DNA of 64,000 bases, from positions 1 to 64,000 of the forward strand of contig NZ_JAJONF010000010.1 in NCBI RefSeq assembly GCF_021462265.1. Direction: 5' to 3'. The position numbers were made by a program, and so were the translations under genes. Below the pieces are notes generated by a model. That model made no database searches and was not told the DNA's origin. It saw only the letters and a program-made list of their open reading frames with translations. Origin of the DNA: Streptomyces shenzhenensis (GTDB taxonomy: Bacteria > Actinomycetota > Actinomycetes > Streptomycetales > Streptomycetaceae). The stretch's first letter is position 1; every line of letters begins with the position of its first letter. Below are positions 55,950-64,000 of this stretch, one piece after another.

Positions 55950-56086
55950 GACAGACCCCCTGTGAATTCTGAATCGTCCATTGAATGACCTGCGCTCCGC
56001 CGTCCCCAGAAAATCAGCCGCCTCGGCGCCAGGGCCAGACCGGTCGGTCTCCGTGCGGGCGGACCACTTCCACGAGCGTGCGGCGG

Positions 56087-59000
56087 TCAGCGTTCCGTCG
56101 GCCCTGACAGGTCGATGTCGTGGACCGGGATGTCCGGAGTGGCTGCGGCCGTACGCAGCAGCAGCGTGAAGCGGGTGCAGAGGGCCTCGACGGTGGGCCG
56201 GTCGAACAGCTCGGTCCGGTATTCGACCACGCCGTCGAGTCCGCGGCAGGTGCCGTCGGCGTCGCGCCGCTCGAACAGGCCGAAGGTCAGGTCGAACCCG
56301 GCGGAGCTGCTGCCGACCAGGTCCACCGTCGCGGACACGCCCGGTAGCTCCAGCCTTTCGGGAAGAGAGGGTGTGAGCACCAACATCACCTGGAACAGGG
56401 CTCGGCCGAACACGGCCTGCCCGCTCGCCGCCCGCCGTGGTCCCTGCGCCTCCACGACCAGGTCGAAGGGCACGTCCTTGTGAGCGAAGGCCGCCAGATC
56501 GGCCTGCCTGACCCGGCCGAGCAGCTCACGGAAGGTGGGCTCTCCCGAGGTGTCGGTGCGCAGTGCGAGCGTGTTCACGAAGAAGCCGACGAGGCCGTCG
56601 AGCTCCGAGTCCGCGCGGTCGGAGACCGCCGTGCCGATCGGGATGTCCGTACCCGCGCCGAGGCGGGTGAGCAGCGCGGCCAGTCCGGCGTGCACCACCA
56701 TGAAGAGGCTGGCCTGCTCGTCCGCGGCCACCTCCAGGAGCCGTCCGTGGACGTCCGCGGGGACGGTGAAAGCGACCGTGTCGCCGGCGGTGTGCGCCGG
56801 GCGCCCGGACGGCGCCTGCTCCCTCCGGTCGGTGGGTAGCGCGATACGTTCCGGCAGACCGGCCAAGGTCTTGTTCCAGTGGGCGAGCTGACCGGCCCGC
56901 AGGGCGCTGGGCTCGCCGTCGGTGCCGAGCAGTCGACGCTGCCACAGGGTGAAGTCGGCGTACTGGGTGGGCAATGGCGGCCAGTCAGGGGCGTCACCGG
57001 TGACGCGGGCCCGGTACGCGGTACCGAGGTCGTCCAGCAGCCGCGGTAGCGAAGCCCGGTCGCAGGCGATGTGGTGGAGCAGCAGGAGCAACGACTGCCC
57101 GCGCGAGGTCTCGGTCGTGAAAAGGACCGTACGGAGCGGGAGTTCGCTCTCCAGGTGGAAGGGGCGGCCGGCCGCGGCGCTCAACGCGGCCGGCAGCCGG
57201 TCCGGGGCGACGGGTTCGACCGTGAATGCCGGGCGCGCTGCCGTGACCGGCAGGATGTGCTGGACCGCCTGGCCGTCCCGCTGCTGGACGAGGGTGCGCA
57301 GGGGCTCGTGCCGGGCCGTGAGGTCGCCCAGGGCGGCACGGAGCGCTTCCCGGTCCAGCTCGCCGTCCCAGCGCAGCACCAGGGGAACGTTGTAGGTGCT
57401 GTCGGGCCCGGCGAGCTTGTGCAGGAACCAGAAGCGCCGTTGGCCGAAGGAGAGCGGGACCGGCTCGGCGCCCCGGTCCCCGGACGACGGAAGCCGAGGG
57501 ACGAGCCGGGGCCCCGATGCCATGAAGGTGTCGCCCGGATGATCCGTGTCGCCCAGATGAGCGGCGAGCCCGGCGACGGTCGGGTGGGCGAAGACGTCCC
57601 TGACATCCAGCTCCGCCCGGGCGCCGAGGCCGGCTCGGCGCACCATGCTGACCAGCCGTGTCGCCCGCAGGCTGTCGCCCCCGAGGTCGAAGAAGTCGTC
57701 GTCGGCGCCCACCCGCGCCACGGCGAGCAGGTCGGCGTACAGCCCGGCCAGTTCGGCTTCCAGCGGCGTGTCCGGGGCGCGTGACGGCGTGTGCGCGCGG
57801 GCGTGGGGGGAAGGGAGCGCCGCCCGGTCCAGCTTCCCGTTGGGGGTGAGCGGCAGCCTGTCGAGGGGGACGAACAGGGACGGGACCAGGTGCGCCGGGA
57901 GCCGCGTGCGCAGCCATTCCCGCAGCCGGGCATGGGCCTGCCCGGGATCGTCCGCCGCCGCCTCCCGGGTGGGGACGACGTAGGCCACCAACCGTGCGGC
58001 CCCGTCGGCTCCCTGACCGCCGTCCGCCCCGGTGCGGGCCGGACCGTACGGAACGACACCGGAACTCGCCAGCACGGCCCCGCCCGCCACGCCGGGGGCG
58101 GCCAGCAGCGCCGCCTCGACCTCGGCCGGTTCGATCCGGAAGCCACGGATCTTGACCTGGTCGTCCGCCCTGCCGAGGTACTCCAGTGAGCCGTCCCGAC
58201 GGGCGCGTACGAGGTCGCCCGAGCGGTACAACCGGGACCCGGCGGGGCCGAACGGGTCGGCCACGAAGCGCTGCGCCGTCAGGGCGGGGCGGTTCAGATA
58301 GCCCCTGGCCACACCGGAACCCGCGACATACAGCTCACCGGCCGCCCCGGGGGGCACCAGGCGCAGCCGGCTGTCCAGCACGTACAGCCGGGTGCCGGCG
58401 ACGGCCTTGCCGATCGGGACGACCCTCGCCGTACCGTGGCCGCGGTCCAGGTCGAGCCGGGTCGAGAGGACCGCGGTCTCGGTGATGCCGTACATGTTGA
58501 CCAGGACGGGCGAGGAGTCCTGGTGCCGCCCGTACCAGGAACGCACGACGGCCGGGGAGAGCGCCTCACCGCAGAAGATGACCCAGCGCAGGGCCAGTTC
58601 CCGCTCCTGCGCGGGGGCTTCGGCGTCCGCCTGCTCCAGCGACCGGAAGGCGGAGGGCGTCTGGTTGAGCACCGTCACGCGCTCCCGCACCAGCAGGTCG
58701 AGAAAGGCGCGGGGCGAGCGGCTGACCTCGCGGGGGACGACCACGAGCCGGCCACCGTGCGTGAGGGCACCCCACATCTCCCACACGGAGAAGTCGAAGG
58801 CACAGGAGTGGAACATCGCCCAGGTGTCGTCGGGACCGAACCCGAACCCGGCGGCTCCCGCCCGCAACAGCGCCACCGGACCGCGGTGCGGGACCACCAC
58901 GCCCTTGGGGCGGCCGGTGGATCCCGAGGTGTAGATGACGTATGCGGGATGGTCGGGCGTCAGCGGCTCTGTGCGGTCCGCGTCGGTCGGGTTGGCGTCG

Positions 59001-60799
59001 CTGTCCGGCGAGCCGGTGCCGCTCGTCGCGGCAGCTCCCGTCGGGTCCGTCACGGAGAGAACGCATACCGGCCGGGCGTCGGCGAGGATCCGCTCCGTGT
59101 GCTCCGGCGGCCATCCCGTGTCGAGCGGGAGGTAGGCCGCGCCGGTTTTGGACACCGCCAGGATCGCGGTGACCATGTCCTCGGAGCGGGGGAAGAGGAC
59201 GGCGACGGTGCGTCCGGGTCCCGCGCCGCGCCGGATCAGCGTCCTGGCCAGCCGATTGGCGCGCCTGTTGAGTTCGGCGTAGGTGAGCTGCCGGTCGCCA
59301 TGGCTGACCGCCGGTGCGTGCGGGGTGAGTGCGGCCCAGTGTTCGAACAGCTCGGGGAGTGTACGGGGCGACGGGGGTGCGGGCGTGCCGATGCGCGGTG
59401 CGAGCAGCCTGCGCTCTTCCGGTGCCAGCAGATCCAGCTCTCCGACGGGGCGCCGGGGTTCGTCGATCAGCTGGTCGAGCAGGCGTACGCAGCGGTCGGC
59501 CTCGGCGGCGACCTCCTCGGGCTCGTACCGCCCGGCCTCGGCGTGCACCTCCACCATCAGGCCGGCCCGGCCGCGTTCCGGCCTGATCACGACGGAGAGG
59601 TCCTCCACCGCGCCGGTGTTGAGCTGTCTGAGGGTCATCGGCCGTCCGGCGAAACTGCGGCCGAAGCTGAACGGGACGATGTTCGCGATCAGTTGGTACG
59701 GCGCGTGCACGGACCCGGTGAAGCCGAGGTCACGGCGGAGGTCCTCGTACCGATAGCGCTGGTGGTCGAGGGCGAGGGTGGTTGCCTCGCCGACGGTCCG
59801 GATCAGTTCGGCGGCCGGCCGGCGCAGGTCGACCCGTATCCGCAGCGGGAGCACGTTCGACGCCGCACCGGTCACGGCGCCCGCCGTCCTGGGGGTGCGG
59901 CCGGCGACCGGGAACCCCACGACGACCTCATCGCCCCCGCCGGTACGGGCGTGGTCCAGCAGGACGGCGGAGGCGGTCGCCAGCACCGTCCAGGGCAGGT
60001 TGAGTTCGCGTGCGCGTGCACGGAGGGCGGCCACCCGGTCCTGGGGCATCCGGGACGCACCACGCACCGGTGCCCCGCCCGTCCCGCCGACGCCGGTCCG
60101 GCCGGGTGTGTCCCGGCCAGGTGCGGCGGGCCCGGACCCACCCGGCCGGACGGCTCCCGGCCAACCGGCCATCTTCGCCGTCCAGAACTCACGGTCGGCC
60201 TCGAAGTCGGGCGTGGAGCGGTACGCCCGCTCGGCGTTGAGCAGGGTGTCCAACGGCACCTGGTGGCCGGGCTCCGGGGACTCGCCGCGCTCCAACGCCG
60301 CGTAGATCTCGCCGAGCCGTCGGGCGAACAGCGCCAGACCGAAGCCGTCCACCACCAGGTGGTGCACGAGCAGGTACCAGCAGACCCGGTCCCCGGCGAG
60401 GCGCAGGAACGCGGTCCTGAACGCCGGACCGTTCTCCAGGTCGAGCGGGCGTGGGAGGTCCGCCCGCATCCAGTCCAGCGCGGCGGCCATCGGCGCGGGT
60501 TCCCGCTGGAGGTCGACGACCGGTATGTGCCAGGGAGGGAGGGGGCCGGCCCATTGCCTCGGCTCCCCGGAGGCCGTGACGGCGAACCGCGACCTGAACG
60601 GCTCGGTCTCCGACACCGCGAACCGGAAAGCGGCGTCGTACAGCTCTGGATCGAGGTCTCCGACGATCTCGAACGCACTCGCCAGTTGGTACCGGACCGG
60701 AGGCGCCAGGTGCTGCGCCCACCAGATCCCGTGTTGCATCGTGGTGAGCGGCATCGACGGGTGATCCGGCGAGCGCACATACTCCGGCTCGTTCCTCAC
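56087..60799 (-). CDS. NRPS: C-A-T-C
   Basis: The product has 1570 residues. The first C domain (HHLVVDGFG near 146, DHQRYRYEDLRRDLG near 330) resembles EntF-type initiating C domains. The A domain (TSGSTGRPKG near 621, NGKLDRA at its end) has specificity residues D-F-W-N-I-C-M-V-L, seven of nine matching the classic threonine code, so threonine or 2,3-diaminobutyrate is expected. T is LGGDSLRATR near 1038. The protein ends with a second C domain whose motif reads HHIACDRAS near 1241, with Arg for the usual Gly, and no A-T follows. The next carrier must come in trans. The GTG start overlaps the upstream NRPS stop (GTGA). Confidence 0.95.
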   Translation of the reverse strand: MRNEPEYVRSPDHPSMPLTTMQHGIWWAQHLAPPVRYQLASAFEIVGDLDPELYDAAFRFAVSETEPFRSRFAVTASGEPRQWAGPLPPWHIPVVDLQREPAPMAAALDWMRADLPRPLDLENGPAFRTAFLRLAGDRVCWYLLVHHLVVDGFGLALFARRLGEIYAALERGESPEPGHQVPLDTLLNAERAYRSTPDFEADREFWTAKMAGWPGAVRPGGSGPAAPGRDTPGRTGVGGTGGAPVRGASRMPQDRVAALRARARELNLPWTVLATASAVLLDHARTGGGDEVVVGFPVAGRTPRTAGAVTGAASNVLPLRIRVDLRRPAAELIRTVGEATTLALDHQRYRYEDLRRDLGFTGSVHAPYQLIANIVPFSFGRSFAGRPMTLRQLNTGAVEDLSVVIRPERGRAGLMVEVHAEAGRYEPEEVAAEADRCVRLLDQLIDEPRRPVGELDLLAPEERRLLAPRIGTPAPPSPRTLPELFEHWAALTPHAPAVSHGDRQLTYAELNRRANRLARTLIRRGAGPGRTVAVLFPRSEDMVTAILAVSKTGAAYLPLDTGWPPEHTERILADARPVCVLSVTDPTGAAATSGTGSPDSDANPTDADRTEPLTPDHPAYVIYTSGSTGRPKGVVVPHRGPVALLRAGAAGFGFGPDDTWAMFHSCAFDFSVWEMWGALTHGGRLVVVPREVSRSPRAFLDLLVRERVTVLNQTPSAFRSLEQADAEAPAQERELALRWVIFCGEALSPAVVRSWYGRHQDSSPVLVNMYGITETAVLSTRLDLDRGHGTARVVPIGKAVAGTRLYVLDSRLRLVPPGAAGELYVAGSGVARGYLNRPALTAQRFVADPFGPAGSRLYRSGDLVRARRDGSLEYLGRADDQVKIRGFRIEPAEVEAALLAAPGVAGGAVLASSGVVPYGPARTGADGGQGADGAARLVAYVVPTREAAADDPGQAHARLREWLRTRLPAHLVPSLFVPLDRLPLTPNGKLDRAALPSPHARAHTPSRAPDTPLEAELAGLYADLLAVARVGADDDFFDLGGDSLRATRLVSMVRRAGLGARAELDVRDVFAHPTVAGLAAHLGDTDHPGDTFMASGPRLVPRLPSSGDRGAEPVPLSFGQRRFWFLHKLAGPDSTYNVPLVLRWDGELDREALRAALGDLTARHEPLRTLVQQRDGQAVQHILPVTAARPAFTVEPVAPDRLPAALSAAAGRPFHLESELPLRTVLFTTETSRGQSLLLLLHHIACDRASLPRLLDDLGTAYRARVTGDAPDWPPLPTQYADFTLWQRRLLGTDGEPSALRAGQLAHWNKTLAGLPERIALPTDRREQAPSGRPAHTAGDTVAFTVPADVHGRLLEVAADEQASLFMVVHAGLAALLTRLGAGTDIPIGTAVSDRADSELDGLVGFFVNTLALRTDTSGEPTFRELLGRVRQADLAAFAHKDVPFDLVVEAQGPRRAASGQAVFGRALFQVMLVLTPSLPERLELPGVSATVDLVGSSSAGFDLTFGLFERRDADGTCRGLDGVVEYRTELFDRPTVEALCTRFTLLLRTAAATPDIPVHDIDLSGPTER

Positions 60800-63700
60800 G
60801 GAGCGTTCACCGACCCCTTCTGTGGTGCCTCGACGGCCCACTGTCCGACGAGGACGCGGCCGATCTCGCAGAGCGCGGCCGGGCGTCCCATCTCCATGTG
60901 CGTGCAGTCGACCGGCAGGAGCTGGAGCGACCCCTTGATCAGCGGGCGCCACAGGCCGAGGGCGGTCTCGGGCGGGTGGTCCTGGGAGGTGAACATCACC
61001 GTGTTCCCGCCGAACGGGCGCGGCCGGTGCAGGCCGGCGACCCGGGCGTTGTTGGTGAAGATCCGGGCCAGCGCGGCGACCCGCCGCTCGTCGAACGAGG
61101 CCAGCAGTCCCTCTTCCAGGAGCGCCGCGAGGACGTCCCGGCCGGCGGCCGGACCCGCGGCCTCGGCCGAGGCCGCGGGTCCGGCAACGCCCGCGCCCGC
61201 GGGGTAGGCGTCCAGAAGCACCAGCGTCTCCACCGATTCGCCGTTCTCCTCCAACTGCACCGCCATCTCGTGAGCGACCGTCCCCCCGAAGGACCAGCCG
61301 AGGAGGTGGTAGGGGCCCGTGGGCTGGACGGACCTGACATGGTCCAGATAGTCCGCCGCCATCTCCCGCAGGGACACCGGCAGCACTTCGGTGCCGTCCA
61401 GGCCCCGGGCCTGCAGGCCGTACACCGGCCGGTCGGCGCCGAGCGGCGAGGTGAGTCCCGCGTAGCCCCAGGAGAAGCCCGCCGCCGCGTGCACGCAGAA
61501 CAGAGGTGCCTTGTCGCCCGACTCGCGAAGCGGCAACAGGACTCCGATGTCGCTTTCGGACATCTCCTGGATGCCGCCCCACCTGTTGCTCGCGGTGTCG
61601 TCGCCCGCCCCGGGCGAGCGGAGGGACCCGACGCTTCCGGCGGGCTCGGCGGCCGCTTCGGCCAGCGCGGCGGAGGTCTCCGGGCTCTTCGCACGGTTCG
61701 TCTCGCGCACGACCGAGGCCAGCGCCCTGACCGTCTTGTGCTCGATGATGTCCTGCGGTGTGAGGAGAAGACCCACCCGGCGTAGTCGGCTCACCAGCTG
61801 GATCGTCATGACGCTGTCGCCGCCGAGGTGGAAGAAGCTGACGTCCGTGGCGACTTCGGGGAGCCGGAGCACCTCGCGGAACACCCGTGCCACGTGCTCC
61901 TCCCGCGCTCCGTCGGCGGCGAGCGAAGCGAGATGGGGGTCCCGCCGGCCGAAGGCCGTCGGAGGGTCGGCCTCCAGCGGCCGTACGCCTGTCGGCGGTT
62001 TCCCACGGTCGAGCTTGCCGCTGCCCGTACGCGGCAGCACGGAGGCGGCCTTCAGCTCTGCCGGGACCATATGCGTCGGCAGCCGCTCGGCCGCCCAGTC
62101 CCGCAGCACGTGGCCGCCGGGAAGGCGGGCTCCCTCCGCGGGCACCAGGTAGGCCACGAGCCGGGCGTCGCCACTCGTCCCCTGCCGGACGCAGGCCATG
62201 ACCTCGGTGACGGCGGGGTGCCGGGCGATCACCGCCTCCACCTCGCCGAGTTCGATGCGAAAACCATTGAGTTTGACCTGGGCGTCCGCGCGGCCGAGGA
62301 AGTCGAGCTGCCCGTCGGGGCGCCAACGGGCCCGGTCACCCGTCCGGTACATCCGCTCGCCGGGCGGACCGAAGGGGTCGGCGACGAAACGCTCCGCGGT
62401 CAGCCCGGGCCGGCTCAGATATCCCCGGGCAAGGCCGTCTCCCGCCAGGTACAACTCGCCCTCGCGGTCGGCCTCCACCTGGCGGAGAGAGCTGTCGAGC
62501 ACGTAGGCGCGGACGTGGCCCAGCGGCCGTCCGATGGGCGGTGCGCCCTCCGGCACCGGACCGTCGCCCGCCGAGGCGGTGGCCTGGACAGTGGCCGCGG
62601 TGGCAAGGACGGTGGCCTCGGTGGGCCCGTACACGTTGAGCACCCGGGTGCCGGGCATGATGTCCCGGATCCGCGCGGCAAGGGTCGCGGGGAGCGCCTC
62701 ACCGGTCATCGAGAGCGTTTTGACCGACACCTCGAGACCGCCGGTCTCCATCAGCCTGGAGAACAGTGAAGGGATGGCGCACAGCAGACCGCCCGACCAG
62801 CGCGGCGGGTCGCCGTCGAGCAACGACAGCAGACTGCCGACCACTTCGACCCTGCCGCCGACCGCCAGCGCCGGAAAGATCTCGGCCACCGACACGTCGA
62901 AGCTGAAGGAGCTCGCCGCCAGCACGTGTGCCAGCGATCCGGCGCCGAACTCGGCGGCCGCCCAGTCCATCAGCGCGACCGCACCACGGTGCGGCACCAC
63001 GACCCCCTTGGGGGTACCGGTGGAGCCCGAGGTGTAGATGACGTACGCGGGATGCGAGGGCCGCAGCGGCTCGGGACGGTCGGCGTCGGCCGGTGCCGTG
63101 GGCGAGCAGTGCTCCAACTCCCCGGCGATCGCGGGGTCGTCGAGCCGGACGGTCGTGGTCAACCGGCTCACGGCGTCTGCGACGTACGAGTCGGTGGCGG
63201 TGTCGGTCAGCACACAGATGGGTTCCGCGTCCTCGACCATGAAACGGAGTCGCTCGGCCGGGTAGGCGGGGTCGAGCGGCAGGTACGCGGCACCGGCCTT
63301 GAGTACCGCGAGCATCGCCACGAGTGTTCCGGCGCGCCGGGCGAGCAGCAGCCCGACGACCGACTCCGGCCCGGCACCCCGGGCCAGCAGGAGCCGGGCC
63401 AACCGGTTGGCGCGCTCGTGGAGTTCCGCGTAGGTGAGCTCGGCGTCGGCGCCGGTGACGGCGACCGCGTCCGGGTGGCTCCGGGCGGCGCTCTCCAGCA
63501 GGTCGGTGAGCGTTCGGCGGGGTGCTCCGGAGGCCGTGCCGCCCGTCCGGGAGGGAACGGCCGCCCGCTCGTCCGCCGCCGGCAGGCGGAAGGTGCCCAG
63601 CGGGTGCCCCGGATCGGCCACCGCCATGGACAGCAGACGGCCGAAACGCCTGGCGTGCGCGTCGAGTTCGGCGGCGGAATAGCGATCCGCCGCACCGCTG

Positions 63701-64000
63701 AAGACGACCCGCAGCCGCTGTTCAGCGGGGTCGTCGTCGAGTACGACGCGTATGTCGTGGACCGGGTCGGGCACCAGGTCGTGGACCCTCACGGACAGTT
63801 CACCGAACCGCACGAGGGTCCCGGGGGTGCGGATGTCGGCGATCGGCCCGAACAGCCGGGGCCGATCGTCCGTCGCCCCGGCCTCGCGCCCCAACTCCCA
63901 GTGGGCCGGCCGCTGGTGCCTGACCGCCTCGCGCAACTCCCGGCCGACGTCCTGGACGAGTTCGGCGAAGGTGACGGCGGACCGTACCGTCAGCCGCAGG
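60796..64000 (-). CDS. NRPS, 3' part: (C)-A-T-TE, continues beyond the right edge
   Basis: About 1068 codons are inside the window; the 5' end lies beyond 64000. What is visible: the end of a C domain, an A domain (TSGSTGTPKG around 63010-63035, GSGKLDRG at its end) with specificity residues D-V-A-C-S-T-V-V-L that I cannot assign, T (LGGDSVMTIQ around 61806-61830) and a thioesterase with nucleophile motif GWSFGG around 61290-61305, aspartate in LLDAYPAG and a histidine in CTHMEMG. A terminal TE upstream of another NRPS gene in the same transcript is out of collinear order. Two TE-ended NRPSs in one cluster imply two release events or a transfer role for one of them. Confidence 0.94.
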   Translation of the reverse strand, partial: LRLTVRSAVTFAELVQDVGRELREAVRHQRPAHWELGREAGATDDRPRLFGPIADIRTPGTLVRFGELSVRVHDLVPDPVHDIRVVLDDDPAEQRLRVVFSGAADRYSAAELDAHARRFGRLLSMAVADPGHPLGTFRLPAADERAAVPSRTGGTASGAPRRTLTDLLESAARSHPDAVAVTGADAELTYAELHERANRLARLLLARGAGPESVVGLLLARRAGTLVAMLAVLKAGAAYLPLDPAYPAERLRFMVEDAEPICVLTDTATDSYVADAVSRLTTTVRLDDPAIAGELEHCSPTAPADADRPEPLRPSHPAYVIYTSGSTGTPKGVVVPHRGAVALMDWAAAEFGAGSLAHVLAASSFSFDVSVAEIFPALAVGGRVEVVGSLLSLLDGDPPRWSGGLLCAIPSLFSRLMETGGLEVSVKTLSMTGEALPATLAARIRDIMPGTRVLNVYGPTEATVLATAATVQATASAGDGPVPEGAPPIGRPLGHVRAYVLDSSLRQVEADREGELYLAGDGLARGYLSRPGLTAERFVADPFGPPGERMYRTGDRARWRPDGQLDFLGRADAQVKLNGFRIELGEVEAVIARHPAVTEVMACVRQGTSGDARLVAYLVPAEGARLPGGHVLRDWAAERLPTHMVPAELKAASVLPRTGSGKLDRGKPPTGVRPLEADPPTAFGRRDPHLASLAADGAREEHVARVFREVLRLPEVATDVSFFHLGGDSVMTIQLVSRLRRVGLLLTPQDIIEHKTVRALASVVRETNRAKSPETSAALAEAAAEPAGSVGSLRSPGAGDDTASNRWGGIQEMSESDIGVLLPLRESGDKAPLFCVHAAAGFSWGYAGLTSPLGADRPVYGLQARGLDGTEVLPVSLREMAADYLDHVRSVQPTGPYHLLGWSFGGTVAHEMAVQLEENGESVETLVLLDAYPAGAGVAGPAASAEAAGPAAGRDVLAALLEEGLLASFDERRVAALARIFTNNARVAGLHRPRPFGGNTVMFTSQDHPPETALGLWRPLIKGSLQLLPVDCTHMEMGRPAALCEIGRVLVGQWAVEAPQKGSVNAP

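Noticed and set aside
55950..56086. Tryptophan attenuator or leader peptide before trpE
   Set aside because: I saw no run of TGG codons and no clear pair of competing hairpins in the 137-bp gap.
56080..56110. CTGAC/GTCAG elements resembling a SARP site
   Set aside because: The elements face each other rather than repeat directly, the spacing is not 11 bp, and most of it is inside the NRPS coding region.
60800..62326. Upstream extension of the C-A-T-C NRPS frame
   Set aside because: It overlaps the TE-ended NRPS in another frame; the GTG at 60799 overlaps its stop and starts a normal C domain.

Overview
The window is high-GC DNA with GTG/ATG starts, strong GGAGG-type ribosome sites and many ATGA/GTGA start-stop overlaps. 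Gene content and protein style point to Streptomyces or a close actinomycete. From about 1.9 kb to the right end it is one nonribosomal peptide gene cluster that runs off the right edge. The first 1.4 kb looks like ordinary chromosome with gene debris: a truncated GbsR/MarR-type regulator and the last codons of a trmA-type RNA methyltransferase. This may be a left cluster boundary.

Layout. 1.9-4.1 kb: flavin reductase and a PyrH-like tryptophan halogenase. 4.3-8.9 kb: a tightly overlapping operon of an ArsR-like regulator, a small membrane protein, a sensor-like membrane protein and a MacB-type ABC ATPase/permease pair. 9.0-14.2 kb: phosphopantetheinyl transferase, cation/proton antiporter, type II thioesterase, ArsR-type regulator, DrrA-like ATPase and MbtH. 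14.3-32.8 kb: one long leftward operon that starts with a three-module NRPS (C-A-T-E, C-A-T, C-A-T-TE), then a DrrB-like permease, a P450, a KAS III-like enzyme and an FkbI/FkbK/FkbJ-like set with a seryl-tRNA-synthetase-like ligase. The last set is a likely aminomalonyl-ACP (or related) cassette. 33.0-37.1 kb: a type II PKS operon (ACP, KS, CLF, KR, DsbA-like isomerase). 37.2-41.6 kb: LysR regulator, SARP activator and MmpL exporter. 41.9-50.0 kb: an operon for 2,3-diaminobutyrate (threonine kinase, PLP/ATP-grasp fusion, argininosuccinate-lyase-like enzyme) led by a single-module NRPS. 50.2-55.9 kb: trpC, trpD, trpG, trpE and a MocR regulator. 56.1-64.0 kb: an NRPS C-A-T-C protein and the 3' part of an NRPS ending C-A-T-TE.

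How it works together (inference). The trp genes raise tryptophan, the halogenase probably makes 5-chlorotryptophan, and the dab-like genes make 2,3-diaminobutyrate from threonine. The type II PKS builds an unsaturated acyl chain. The NRPSs assemble these with threonine-like and Asn-like residues, and ABC/MmpL pumps export the product. Five promoters carry 11-bp-spaced CTGAC repeats with a fixed distance to a matching -10 box. This suggests that the cluster SARP at 38.4-39.2 kb switches on all the main operons. A separate inverted repeat is shared by the ArsR-like/ABC operon and the mmpL gene, suggesting a dedicated export circuit.

I do not recognise the complete gene set as a known product. 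Unusual points are the aminomalonyl-type cassette inside an NRPS operon, two EntF-like initiating C domains with two active-looking terminal thioesterases, a degenerate A domain, and a thioesterase-like domain without its nucleophile. No tRNA, rRNA, CRISPR or insertion sequence was seen.
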